Shown: positions 5,791 to 12,818, counted from the stretch's first letter. The stretch: 19,598 bases of DNA from Hyphomicrobiales bacterium (GCA_002746425.1 NVXB01000006.1:21447-41044); one strand, 5' to 3'. The notes: a model not told the origin generated them from the letters alone. A program made the numbers and translations.

Positions 5791-7077
5791 ATGAGCAAAC
5801 AACATTTGTCCAAATCTCTGGGGGCCAAAACCCCGGTAGAAATAAAAGCCCATACCGGCACGCCGACCAGCCTGGAGGTGGTCGATGCCTTTGATGATTT
5901 CATGCACGCTTTTGAGGCGTTCAAGGAAACCAATGATGAGCGGCTTTCCCAAATCGAGCAACGCGTTGGCGCCGATGTGGTGACCGTTGAGAAAATGAAC
6001 CGCATTGAGCGCTCGCTCGACAATCAGCAATCGCGGGTTGATACTTTGTTGCTCAAAGCCAAACGCCCGGCGCTGGGCGGCAGCATCGCTTCATCCACCG
6101 AAGCGCTGGAGCATAAACGCGCGTTTCATTCCTACGTGCGCCACGGCGCGGAAGGCAATTTGAAAGCGCTGGAGGCAAAAGCCTGGAGCGTTGCATCGCT
6201 GCCCGATGGCGGCTATCTGGTGCCTGAAGAGCTGGAAACCGAGATCACGCGCCGCCTGTCGGTGGTATCTCCCATCCGCTCTATCGCCGGTATCAAGCAA
6301 GTCACCGGCTCTATGTACAAACGCCCGTTTGCCATTAACGGCGCAGAAACCGGTTGGGTTGGTGAAACCGATCCGCGCCCTGAAACGCTAACGCCAACGC
6401 TGGAACAGCTTGAGTTTCCCACCATGGAACTCTACGCCATGCCTGCTGCCACGGCCACGTTGCTGGACGATGCGGCGACCAATGTTGATGAGTGGATTGC
6501 CGAGGAGGTGGAAACCGCCTTTGCCGAGCAAGAGGGCATCGCCTTCATCTCCGGTGATGGCGTCAACAAGCCGCGTGGCTTTCTGGATTACCCAACCCTT
6601 GCCGAGCAGAACTGGGCGTGGGGCAATTTGGGCTATGTGCCAACCGGCACGGCGGGTGATTTTGCCGCCGCTGATCCGTTCGACAGCTTTATCTTCCTAA
6701 CCTACGCGCTGCGTGCGCCTTACCGGCAAAACGCCAGCTGGGTGATGAACCGTGGCGTGCAGGCTCAGGTGCGGCGCTTTAAAGATGCCGATGGCAATTA
6801 CATCTGGCAGCCACCAACTGGCATTGGCGCTCAGGCGTCGATCCTCAATCATCCGATTGTCGAGGCCGAGGACATGCCCAATATTGGCACGGACACCTTC
6901 TCCGTTGCCTTTGGTGATTTCAATCGCGGTTATCTGATTGTTGATCGTCTCGGCATCCGCGTGCTGCGCGATCCGTTCTCCAAAAAGCCGTATGTGCTGT
7001 TTTATACGACGAAGCGCGTAGGCGGTGGCGTGCTGGATTACAACGCGATCAAACTGCTGAAGTTTGGTGTTTCGTAA
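5791..7077 (+). CDS. Major capsid protein, HK97 fold (GTA g5-like)
   Basis: A 428-residue capsid precursor. Residues ~25-90 are helical and charged (FMHAFEAFKETNDERLSQIE, KMNRIERSLDNQQSRVDTLLLK), the expected scaffolding delta domain removed by the protease encoded just upstream; cleavage probably falls around residues 95-130, an inference. The mature part starts near SVASLPDGGYLVPEELETEI and continues with VSPIRSIAGIKQV, GWVGETDPRPET, the FAEQEGIAFISGDGVNKPRGFL signature and SKKPYVLFYTTKRVGGGVLDYNAIKLLKF at the end, all typical of the phage capsid family. ATG 5791 follows AGG at about 8 bases. A 505-bp repeat-rich gap follows, and a GC-rich hairpin stands about 20 bases after the stop, suggesting a defined mRNA end here that would allow separate, high capsid expression. 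Confidence 0.95.
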   Translation: MSKQHLSKSLGAKTPVEIKAHTGTPTSLEVVDAFDDFMHAFEAFKETNDERLSQIEQRVGADVVTVEKMNRIERSLDNQQSRVDTLLLKAKRPALGGSIASSTEALEHKRAFHSYVRHGAEGNLKALEAKAWSVASLPDGGYLVPEELETEITRRLSVVSPIRSIAGIKQVTGSMYKRPFAINGAETGWVGETDPRPETLTPTLEQLEFPTMELYAMPAATATLLDDAATNVDEWIAEEVETAFAEQEGIAFISGDGVNKPRGFLDYPTLAEQNWAWGNLGYVPTGTAGDFAAADPFDSFIFLTYALRAPYRQNASWVMNRGVQAQVRRFKDADGNYIWQPPTGIGAQASILNHPIVEAEDMPNIGTDTFSVAFGDFNRGYLIVDRLGIRVLRDPFSKKPYVLFYTTKRVGGGVLDYNAIKLLKFGVS

Positions 7078-7093
7078 GCTGACGCGGTTTGCA

Positions 7094-7118
7094 GGATCCC
7101 GAGATATAGCTCTCGGGG
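7094..7118 (+). terminator. GC-rich hairpin after the capsid gene, probably a diverged repeat arm
   Basis: CCCGAGA (7098-7104) pairs with TCTCGGG (7111-7117) around a 6-nt loop. No T-run follows. The sequence aligns with the class C arm (GGATCCC-AGAT---TCT-GGG), so it looks like a diverged repeat unit that may also stabilise or end the capsid transcript. Confidence 0.35.
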
Positions 7119-7154
7119 CCCCGTGCACATCAGGTCTCCCTCCCGAGCGGCCAT

Positions 7155-7262
7155 TCCCCGGACTTGATCCGGGGTCTTCCGCGCTGGGCTATCCAATTTA
7201 GGTGCCATAAATGGTCGCTGGTTCTGACGATGGCGCTGAAGGCCCCGGATCAAGTCCGGGGA
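7155..7262. repeat. Inverted pair of palindromic arms, REPIN-like (class A, copy 3)
   Basis: TCCCCGGACTTGATCCGGGG (7155-7174) and its exact reverse complement (7243-7262) are identical to the arms of copy 1 at 366-475. The lead-in GCGCTGAAGG before the right arm is shared with copy 2. Confidence 0.85.
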
Positions 7263-7390
7263 ATGCGCGTGGAGTGTCTCAGCTATATTGATTCAGGAAA
7301 ATGACTCTGCCTCAGTGCGTTAGGTGATTTTTATGAATCAAACTGTCAAAAATACTGAGGGCTAGTTTATGGCAAGCCGCAACCGTTGCT

Positions 7391-7525
7391 CTGGATCCCA
7401 AGATCAAGTCTTGGGATGACGAGTTGGATAGACGGATAGGGGAACTGGAAAGCACCTCTCACATCCAAAAACCCTCCAGCCCTTCCCCCCTATCCGTCAT
7501 CCCAAGACTTGATCTTGGGATCCAG
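7391..7525. repeat. 31-bp perfect inverted repeat pair (class C)
   Basis: The left arm (7391-7421) starts CTGGATCCCAAGATCAAGTC; the right arm (7495-7525) is its exact 31-bp reverse complement, spacer 73 bp. Each arm contains its own CCCAAGA/TCTTGGG stem. The related solo arm is at 2993-3024. Confidence 0.85.
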
Positions 7526-7582
7526 ATGAACCCCAATCACCGCCCTCCCAAACCAATCTCCACCCCATAAAAGGAGACAATT

Positions 7583-8149
7583 ATGTCGCTCACACTCATA
7601 GCGCCCCCGGCGCTGGAACCGGTTTCACTTGCGCGCATAAAGGCGCATTTGCGTATTGATCACGCGCTCGAAGATGCTTTGATCAGCGCCTATATCACCG
7701 CCGCGCGCATGCATGTGGAAGCCAGCTTATCCAAAATATTGATCGAGCAGGAATGGCGGATCAATTTCGATTATTTGCCAATTGGCGAAACAATAGAATT
7801 GCCATTGGCCCCCATTATTGCCGTCAATGTGGTAAGCTATTTCCCCGAGCAAGGCGGCCCGATTGGCATTTCCGCGTTTGATTACGCCGCTGATTTGGAC
7901 AGCGATATCGCCCGCTTTTGCCTGCGCCGCGCCGCCTCAGAACGACGCAAATTCGGCGGTTATGAAATTGAAGTCACCGCTGGTTATGGCCCCGCGGCAG
8001 AAGATGTGCCGGGCGATATTACCCAGGCGATCACGCTGCTGGTCGCGCATTGGTATGAGCACCGCGAGGCCGCCAGCTCCATTTTGCGCGATGCGATGCC
8101 TCATGGTGTCAAAGCCTTGCTGAATTTCCATCGGCGGGTGCGGCTATGA
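7583..8149 (+). CDS. Head-tail connector, phage gp6/phiE125 gp8 family (GTA g6-like)
   Basis: A 188-residue protein beginning MSLTLIAPPALEPVSLARIKAHLRID, the hallmark of the connector family (helical N-terminus with PVSLxxxKxHLRID, then EDALISAYITAARMHVE, residues ~30-46). The middle (IELPLAPIIAVNVVSYF) and the end (YGPAAEDVPGDITQAITLLVAHWYEHREA) also fit. In RcGTA and HK97-type phages this protein forms the adaptor ring under the portal. ATG 7583 follows AAAAGGAGA at a good distance. It is the first gene of the third block after the repeat-filled gap. Its stop overlaps the next start by 4 bases. Confidence 0.92.
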   Translation: MSLTLIAPPALEPVSLARIKAHLRIDHALEDALISAYITAARMHVEASLSKILIEQEWRINFDYLPIGETIELPLAPIIAVNVVSYFPEQGGPIGISAFDYAADLDSDIARFCLRRAASERRKFGGYEIEVTAGYGPAAEDVPGDITQAITLLVAHWYEHREAASSILRDAMPHGVKALLNFHRRVRL

Positions 8150-8484
8150 GCGCGCCAGTTGGCGCCGGGTGCCTGCGCATGGTGCTAACGCTGGAAGCGG
8201 CACTCAATACCACCGATGTGGGTGGCGGTCTGATCCAAATCTGGCTCGCTTACGGTCCCGTTTTTACCGAAATCAAGCCGCTTGGCGCGCATGAGCGACA
8301 GCGTGCGCACCATTTGGGCGGCGAAATCACCCACGAAATCACCGTGCGCACCCACCCGCAAAGGCCGGTGAAATCCGGCATGCGCTTTGTCAATGGATTG
8401 CGGATTTTCCGCATTTTGGCGGTGCATGATGGCGAGGAACTGGGTGCCCACCAAATCTGTTTGGTCAAGGAGGATGAGCAATGA
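8146..8484 (+). CDS. Head-tail adaptor / stopper protein (GTA g7-like)
   Basis: A 112-residue protein with the small beta-barrel pattern of phage head-tail adaptors (SPP1 gp16-like): an ALNTTDVGGGLIQIW stretch (residues ~19-33), EIKPLGAHERQRAHHLGGEITHEITVRTH (~42-70, split in the family by a turn) and a FVNGLRIFRILAVHD end with a short ICLVKED strand. This protein joins the connector to the tail terminator and helps hold packaged DNA. ATG 8146 overlaps the previous stop (ATGA) and its own stop overlaps the next start, so the genes are translationally coupled. Length and order match GTA g7. Assignment is by motif and position. Confidence 0.85.
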   Translation: MSAPVGAGCLRMVLTLEAALNTTDVGGGLIQIWLAYGPVFTEIKPLGAHERQRAHHLGGEITHEITVRTHPQRPVKSGMRFVNGLRIFRILAVHDGEELGAHQICLVKEDEQ

Positions 8485-8780
8485 ACACGCCCATAACCGC
8501 CCAAAATAAGCTGAAACAACAGGTGCTAAACGCTGCCAGCGCCAAGGCCACAGAGGCGCTAAAAACGCTCTCAACGCGGATAAAATTACATTTTGATGTG
8601 TTGGGTTATGAAAATATACACGTTAAAGTTGAAAATCGTGCGACAAATAACCCAGCCATTCGCATCAATTCAGCGCGCTTGTTTGTCGAGGAGTTTGGCA
8701 AAAATTCAATTCAAGGCCAAGGCCCTGTTTCCAGCCTATTGCGCGCGCTCGATGCTGAACCATCGGAAAATGCACCATGA
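8481..8780 (+). CDS. Unidentified 99-residue neck-region protein, possibly HK97 gp10-like
   Basis: A 99-residue protein between the head-tail adaptor and the tail terminator, with ATGA overlaps on both sides and a strong AAGGAGG site upstream. The N-terminal third is helical (KLKQQVLNAASAKATEALKTL), the middle is beta-rich (IHVKVENRATNNPAIRIN), and the end ARLFVEEFGK...GQGPVSSLLRAL recalls the 'yA.fvEfGt ... P...pAl' pattern of HK97 gp10-type tail proteins, which sit in exactly this slot in many siphophages. That resemblance is an inference. The RcGTA cluster, as I know it, has no gene here. The middle of the gene is visibly richer in A+T than its neighbours (for example 8581-8660). It could instead be an unrelated lineage-specific protein. 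Confidence 0.75.
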   Translation: MNTPITAQNKLKQQVLNAASAKATEALKTLSTRIKLHFDVLGYENIHVKVENRATNNPAIRINSARLFVEEFGKNSIQGQGPVSSLLRALDAEPSENAP

Positions 8781-9187
8781 TGAGCAATGCCGCCTGGCAG
8801 CTGCAAACCGCCTTGATCACAAATCTCAAAGCCGATGCAAATTTGTTGATTTTGCTGGGAAGTGGTGCGGTTTTTGATGAGCCAGCGCGCCAGCAAGCTT
8901 TGCCCTATATCGTGCTGGAAGTACATCGCGGCGCAGATTGGAGCACTTCAACGGAAGGTGGCTCGACCTTTGTTGTGCAGGTTCGCATCTGGTCAAGTTA
9001 CCTCGGCAGAAAACAGATTTTGGAAATTGCAGAAGCTGTTGAACAGGTTCTTGTCACGACGAGCGTTAACCTTGCCGATTATCATCTTATCAACCTACGC
9101 GTGCAAAATACGGAAATAGGCCGGGAGCAAGACGGGCGTACCTATTTGAGCGTTTTGAGGTTCCGGGCTGTAACCGAACCTATTTGA
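8777..9187 (+). CDS. Tail terminator, DUF3168 family (GTA g8-like)
   Basis: A 136-residue protein of the DUF3168 family. The pattern is MMSNAAWQLQTALITNLKAD (helix), LGSGAVFDEPARQQALPYIVLEV (residues ~28-50), a beta strand in GSTFVVQVRIWS, a helix ILEIAEAVEQVL and a closing strand SVLRFRAVTEP. The ALPYIVLE segment and the alternating strand-helix order are diagnostic. The hexameric ring caps the tail tube and joins it to the head adaptor. The start ATGATG overlaps the previous stop by 4 bases; the second ATG is a possible alternative. A 27-bp space carrying the next ribosome binding site follows. Confidence 0.88.
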   Translation: MMSNAAWQLQTALITNLKADANLLILLGSGAVFDEPARQQALPYIVLEVHRGADWSTSTEGGSTFVVQVRIWSSYLGRKQILEIAEAVEQVLVTTSVNLADYHLINLRVQNTEIGREQDGRTYLSVLRFRAVTEPI

Positions 9188-9214
9188 AGCAAATTCATTT
9201 TTAAGGAGACTGTC

Positions 9215-9628
9215 ATGACAGCTCAAAAAGGCAAAGACCTGCTTTTGAAACTGTTTTCCAGCAATTCTAGCCAGTTCGAAACCGTTGCCGGTTTGCGCAG
9301 TAAGCAAATCGCCTTCAACAGCCAAAGCGTGGACATTACCCATTCTGAATCCGCCGGGCGATGGCGCGAAATGCTGGCGCAAGCGGGCACGCGAGAGGCC
9401 AGCTTTTCCGGTTCCGGCGTGTTCAAAGATGCGGCCAGCGATGCGGCGGTTAAAGACGTGTTTTTCAGCGGAGAAATTCCCGGTTGGCAAGTGGTGATCC
9501 CGGATTTTGGCGTTGTTGAAGGGCCATTTCAGATCACATCGCTGGAATATTCCGGCCAGCATGATGGCGAGGTCACTTTTGATGTGACGATCCGCTCCGC
9601 TGGCGAGCTAAGCTTTACGGGGATTTGA
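9215..9628 (+). CDS. Major tail tube protein (GTA g9-like)
   Basis: A 137-residue tail tube protein of the phage tail 2/TP901-1 type. It begins MTAQKGKDLLLKLF (the 'G.d.llki' start of the family), followed by ETVAGLRSKQIAFNSQSVDIT (residues ~22-42, a typical beta-rich segment), WREMLAQAGTREASFSGSGVF, and ends FQITSLEYSGQHDGEVTFDVTIRSAGELSF, matching the 'sfeysG..ng.vtf..tleSaG.v.f' signature closely. It stacks as hexameric rings around the tape measure. ATG 9215 follows TTAAGGAGA. The stop overlaps the next gene's ATG by one base (TGATG). Confidence 0.92.
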   Translation: MTAQKGKDLLLKLFSSNSSQFETVAGLRSKQIAFNSQSVDITHSESAGRWREMLAQAGTREASFSGSGVFKDAASDAAVKDVFFSGEIPGWQVVIPDFGVVEGPFQITSLEYSGQHDGEVTFDVTIRSAGELSFTGI

Positions 9629-9993
9629 TGATGGCGAATAAATATCGCGGCGAAATTGACGCCAAATTCGATGGCCGGACCTACACTTTATGCCTCACCC
9701 TTGGGGCGTTGGCCGAGCTGGAAAGCGCGTTTGAGGTTGATAATCTGCTGGATCTGACCGAGCGTTTTCGTCAGGGCAGTTTTCGCGCAGATGACATGAT
9801 CCGCATTTTGGGTGCGGGCCTGCGCGGTGGTGGCCACTGCCTGAGCAATGATGATGTCGCGGAAATCCGCGCTGATGGCGGCATTACGGGCATTGCAACG
9901 TGTGTGAGTGAGTTACTCAACGCGACTTTTGCCAGCGATGAGGTGATCATCCCGCCTCAAAACGCTCCCGAAAGCGCGCCCATAAACCAGTAA
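9628..9993 (+). CDS. Tail assembly chaperone, GTA gp10 / TAC-11 type
   Basis: A 121-residue protein with the GTA TAC-11 pattern: MMANKYRGEIDAKFDGRTYTLCLTLGALAELESAF, then DLTERFRQGSFRADDMIRILGAGLRGGG and DVAEIRADGGITGIATCVSELLNATF. The LTLGALAELE segment (residues ~24-33) and RILGAGLRGGG (~60-70) are typical. Such proteins coat the tape measure before tube assembly. The start is ATG 9628 or ATG 9631; both overlap or abut the tail tube stop. Its last 17 codons (from about 9942) overlap an open frame in the -1 register that carries the second chaperone domain, a layout reminiscent of the lambda G/GT genes. No canonical slippery heptamer is seen in the overlap. Confidence 0.88.
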   Translation: MMANKYRGEIDAKFDGRTYTLCLTLGALAELESAFEVDNLLDLTERFRQGSFRADDMIRILGAGLRGGGHCLSNDDVAEIRADGGITGIATCVSELLNATFASDEVIIPPQNAPESAPINQ

Positions 9994-10073
9994 CAAGCGG
10001 TGCGGCGTGCGAAGGCTCATCCCCAAAAAACACCAAAACTGAGCATCCCAAACCCTTTCCCTGGCAACAAGCC

Positions 10074-10247
10074 ATGGCGATGGGGCTGGGGGTGCTCAGG
10101 CTTTCGCCGAAAAATTTTTGGCAGATGACCCCGCGCGAGCTGGCCGCTGCCTGCGGCCCGCTTTTGCCTGCCGCACCGCTGAACAAATCTGATCTTTCCA
10201 GCCTGATCAAACGTTATCCCGATACATCCGCAGGAGCATTTTCATGA
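10074..10247 (+). CDS. Second tail chaperone, rcc01693 family (GTA g10.1-like), start uncertain
   Basis: The frame encodes PFPWQQAMAMGLGVLRLSPK followed by NFWQMTPRELAAACGP, the core of the rcc01693 small tail-chaperone family. It ends at TGA 10245-10247, overlapping the tape measure ATG by 4 bases. The frame is open from 9942, but no ATG, GTG or TTG occurs in it before ATG 10074, which falls inside the conserved domain and would remove PFPWQQA; ATG 10080 is the next. Neither has a good ribosome binding site. Three explanations are possible: a non-standard start codon, a -1 frameshift from the preceding gene producing a fusion, or true initiation at 10074 giving 57 residues. The coordinates given are the conservative choice. 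The domain assignment is firmer than the start. Confidence 0.65.
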   Translation: MAMGLGVLRLSPKNFWQMTPRELAAACGPLLPAAPLNKSDLSSLIKRYPDTSAGAFS

Positions 10248-10828
10248 ATGATGGCAGTGGCATCACCATTCCCGTAACCGTCGACACCAAGGCGGCGGAA
10301 GCCGGGCTAAAGCAGCTCAACGAGTTGTCGCAAAACTTTTCCCAATCGATTACCAGCGCCATGGAAGGCGCGATTTTGGGCGGAAAGGCCTTTGACCAGG
10401 TGCTAAAAGATCTGGCGCTGAGCCTGTCCAAAACGGTGCTGAGCCAAGCGCTTAACCCGGTGCAAAATGCGCTGGGAAGCGGGTTGGAAAGCGTGCTCGG
10501 CAATTTGTTTTCGTCCATTCCCAGCTTTGCCAAAGGCGATGCGTTTAACGCTGGCAAAATCCAGCCCTTTGCCGATGGCGGCGTGGTTTCTGCGCCCAGC
10601 TACTTTCCCATGTCCGGCGGGCTTGGCCTGATGGGCGAGGCGGGCCCGGAAGCAATTATGCCGCTGGCCCGTGGCCCCGATGGCCGCCTTGGCGTGCGAG
10701 GCGGCGGCGCGCCGATCAATATTTCTGTCAATATTCAAACCCGCGATGCCGAGAGTTTTCGCCGCTCGCAAGGGCAGGTGTCTTCCATGCTGGCGCGTGC
10801 TGTTGGCCGTGGCCAGCGCGAAATGTAG
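10244..10828 (+). CDS. Tail tape measure protein, short GTA g11-like
   Basis: A 194-residue protein with the C-terminal lambda-type tape measure signature FADGGVVSAPSYFPMSGG followed by GLMGEAGPEAIMPLARGPDGRLGV (residues ~109-151) and a final beta segment APINISVNIQTRD. The N-terminal half is helical and amphipathic (AAEAGLKQLNELSQNFSQSI, VLKDLALSLSKTVLSQAL). The protein is far shorter than phage tape measures and close to the ~220 residues of RcGTA, in keeping with a short tail. The ATG overlaps the preceding stop (ATGA) after an AGGAG site. The TAG stop forms part of the ribosome binding site (TAGGAG) of the next gene. Confidence 0.9.
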   Translation: MNDGSGITIPVTVDTKAAEAGLKQLNELSQNFSQSITSAMEGAILGGKAFDQVLKDLALSLSKTVLSQALNPVQNALGSGLESVLGNLFSSIPSFAKGDAFNAGKIQPFADGGVVSAPSYFPMSGGLGLMGEAGPEAIMPLARGPDGRLGVRGGGAPINISVNIQTRDAESFRRSQGQVSSMLARAVGRGQREM

Positions 10829-10839
10829 GAGCCATACAC

Positions 10840-11490
10840 ATGTCCTTTCCAACTGCCTTTCACGAAACCCGGTTTCCGCTTGCCATCGCCTTTGGCTCCA
10901 GCGGCGGGCCGCAGCGCCTGACCGAAATTGTCACGCTGGGCTCTGGCCATGAAGAGCGCAACAGCCGCTGGGCTGATAGCCGCCGCCATTTTGATGCGGG
11001 CTACGGCGTGCGCTCGCTGGATGATCTGCATGCCATCATCGCCTTTTTCGAAGAGCGCCGGGCGCAGCTTTATGGTTTTCGCTGGCGCGATTTTGTGGAT
11101 TGGAAATCCTGTCCGCCATCCCAAACACCCAGTGCCTCAGATCAGCTGATTGGCACTGGCGATGGCATTGCCACCGCGTATCCGCTCATCAAAACCTATG
11201 GCGGCGTCGATGCGCCCTATGCGCGGGTCATCAACAAGCCGGTATCGGGCACGGTGCTGGTGGAAGTCGGAGGCACGCCCCGGGTGGAAAACACCGATTA
11301 CACGCTGGATATCACCACCGGCCTGATCAGCTTTTTGCCCTCATCTATTCCCCCGCAGGGCGCAGAAATACGCGCTGGTTATGAGTTTGACGTGCCGGTG
11401 CGTTTCGACAGCGATCGGCTGGATATCAACCTCACCGCGTTTAGCGCCGGGGACATTCCCAACATTCCATTGGTGGAGATCCGCTTGTGA
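10840..11490 (+). CDS. Distal tail protein, DUF2460 family (GTA g12-like)
   Basis: A 216-residue protein of the DUF2460/TIGR02217 family. The N-terminal half has FHETRFPLAIAFGSSGGPQR, ERNSRWADSRRHFDAGYGVRS and the AQLYGFRWRDFVDWKS segment (residues ~73-88). The C-terminal half has GTGDGIATAYPLIKTYG, a Y-R-INKP-SGTV strand, DYTLDITTGLISF, GYEFDVPVRFDSDRL and the closing PNIPLVEIRL, all characteristic. In RcGTA this protein forms the distal ring at the lower end of the tail tube, the platform for the hub. ATG 10840 follows AGGAG at about 9 bases. Its stop overlaps the GTG of the next gene. Confidence 0.92.
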   Translation: MSFPTAFHETRFPLAIAFGSSGGPQRLTEIVTLGSGHEERNSRWADSRRHFDAGYGVRSLDDLHAIIAFFEERRAQLYGFRWRDFVDWKSCPPSQTPSASDQLIGTGDGIATAYPLIKTYGGVDAPYARVINKPVSGTVLVEVGGTPRVENTDYTLDITTGLISFLPSSIPPQGAEIRAGYEFDVPVRFDSDRLDINLTAFSAGDIPNIPLVEIRL

Positions 11491-12374
11491 GACAGCTCAA
11501 CCCCGGCCTTGCGCTGCACCTTGCCAGCGGCGCGACAAGCCTTTGCCATTGCTGGCAATTGACGCGCGGCGATGGTGCTGTTTTGGGTTTTACCGATCAT
11601 GACCGCGATATCAGCTTTGGCGGCACGATTTTTGAAGCTGCGACCGGGCTGCAAGCCAGCGAGATGCTGGCGCGTACCGGTTTTTCCGTCGGCGGTATGG
11701 AGGTGGCCGGTGGGCTGATCTCCAATCGCATTTCGGAGGAAGATTTGCAGGCCGGACTGTATGACCGCGCTGAAATATCCATCTTTTTGGTCAATTGGAA
11801 CGATTCTAGCGAGCGCCAGTTACTGCGCAACGGCCATATTGGCGAGGTGGTGCGCGAAGACGGTGCTTTTCGCGCCGAAATTCGCGGGCTGGCGCAGGCG
11901 TTGGATCAGGAGCAGGGGCGGCTTTATCAACCTCTTTGCGATGCCGATGTGGGCGATACGCGCTGCACCGTGAACCTATCCGCGCCCGCATTTAGCGGTA
12001 CTGGCCAAGTGGCCCAAACAGATCATAGCGCGCATGTGGCCATCACCGGACTGGGTGCGTTTGAGGCTGGCTGGTTCACCGGCGGCTTGCTGCGTTTTAC
12101 CAGCGGAGCCAATGTCGGGCGCGCGGTGGAAATTTCGCAACATCGCAAGCAGGGCGGTCTGGATCACTTCGATTTGTGGCAACCCATGGCCGCCGCCATC
12201 TCCGTTAGCGATGCAGTAGAGCTGCGCGCGGGTTGCGACAAACGCTTTGGCACCTGCACCGCAAAATTCTCCAACCATCTGAATTATCGCGGTTTTCCGC
12301 ATATTCCGGGCACAGATTTCATGTTGTCCTATCCCAATAAAGGAGAGGGCAATGACGGCTCCAATTTGCGTTGA
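11487..12374 (+). CDS. Tail hub protein, DUF2163/BR0599 family (GTA g13-like)
   Basis: A 295-residue protein of the TIGR02218 family. The N-terminal DUF2163 part has the LTRGDGAVLGFTDHDRDI motif (residues ~25-42), GG(L)ISNRISEEDLQAGLYDRAEI and RAEIRGLAQALDQEQG. The C-terminal part has LCDADVGDTRC (Cys ~151 and ~160) and GCDKRFGTC (Cys ~250 and ~257), then NHLNYRGFPHIPGTD. Four cysteines in this arrangement resemble the iron-sulphur ligands of lambda gpL and the RcGTA hub. It forms the trimeric hub between the distal ring and the tip. The GTG start (11487) overlaps the previous stop and has GGTGGAG 8 bases upstream. It overlaps the peptidase gene by 23 bp. Confidence 0.92.
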   Translation: MRQLNPGLALHLASGATSLCHCWQLTRGDGAVLGFTDHDRDISFGGTIFEAATGLQASEMLARTGFSVGGMEVAGGLISNRISEEDLQAGLYDRAEISIFLVNWNDSSERQLLRNGHIGEVVREDGAFRAEIRGLAQALDQEQGRLYQPLCDADVGDTRCTVNLSAPAFSGTGQVAQTDHSAHVAITGLGAFEAGWFTGGLLRFTSGANVGRAVEISQHRKQGGLDHFDLWQPMAAAISVSDAVELRAGCDKRFGTCTAKFSNHLNYRGFPHIPGTDFMLSYPNKGEGNDGSNLR

Positions 12375-12789
12375 CATTATTTCTGAAGCCGAAAGTTGGC
12401 TGAAAACGCCCTATCAACATCAAGCCTCACTCAAGGGCGTTGGCTGCGATTGTCTGGGCCTGGTGCGCGGTGTTTTTCGTGCGCTTTATGGTTTTGAGCC
12501 AGAGCGCCCGCCCGCCTATACGCCAAATTGGGCCGAGGCAAGCGCGCAAGAAACGCTGGCCGATGCCGCCTTGCGCCACCTTAAACCAGTGGATATCGCG
12601 GCCCTAAAACCCGGCCACATCATGCTATTTCGCTGGCGCGCCGGGCTTCCGGCCAAACATGCCGGCATTCTCGTCAGCCCAACACGTTTCATCCATGCGC
12701 ATGATGGCGCGGCGGTGTCTCACGCCTCGCTCACCCCCTGGTGGCAGCGACGGCTGGCCTACGGTTTTGCCTTTCCTGATCATAAATAA
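12352..12789 (+). CDS. NlpC/P60 cell-wall peptidase of the tail tip (GTA g14-like)
   Basis: A 145-residue NlpC/P60-type peptidase (TIGR02219). The nucleophile is Cys ~34 in GCDCLGLVRGVF; the catalytic His is ~103 in AKHAGIL, and FIHAHDG (~113-119) supplies the third-residue region. It begins with a helix ending AESWLKTPYQHQAS (residues ~13-26), where TPYQHQ matches the family's start. In RcGTA it is part of the tail tip and is thought to cut peptidoglycan during DNA entry. ATG 12352 follows AAAGGAGAGG and lies inside the end of the hub gene. All visible catalytic residues are intact. No lysis-type endolysin or holin is present in this window, so this is the only muralytic enzyme seen. Confidence 0.93.
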   Translation: MTAPICVDIISEAESWLKTPYQHQASLKGVGCDCLGLVRGVFRALYGFEPERPPAYTPNWAEASAQETLADAALRHLKPVDIAALKPGHIMLFRWRAGLPAKHAGILVSPTRFIHAHDGAAVSHASLTPWWQRRLAYGFAFPDHK

Positions 12790-12818
12790 CCCAATCTTAC
12801 CTTAGTTGGAGGCCTGTC

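Larger units (their letters stand above)
7078..7582. other. Repeat-filled gap between capsid and connector genes
   Basis: No gene is supported in these 505 bp. It holds a diverged repeat arm (7094-7118), a class A inverted pair (7155-7262), about 110 bp of unique sequence with three GANTC sites (7290-7294, 7303-7307, 7335-7339), a class C inverted pair (7391-7525) and the ribosome binding site of the next gene. Confidence 0.8.
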
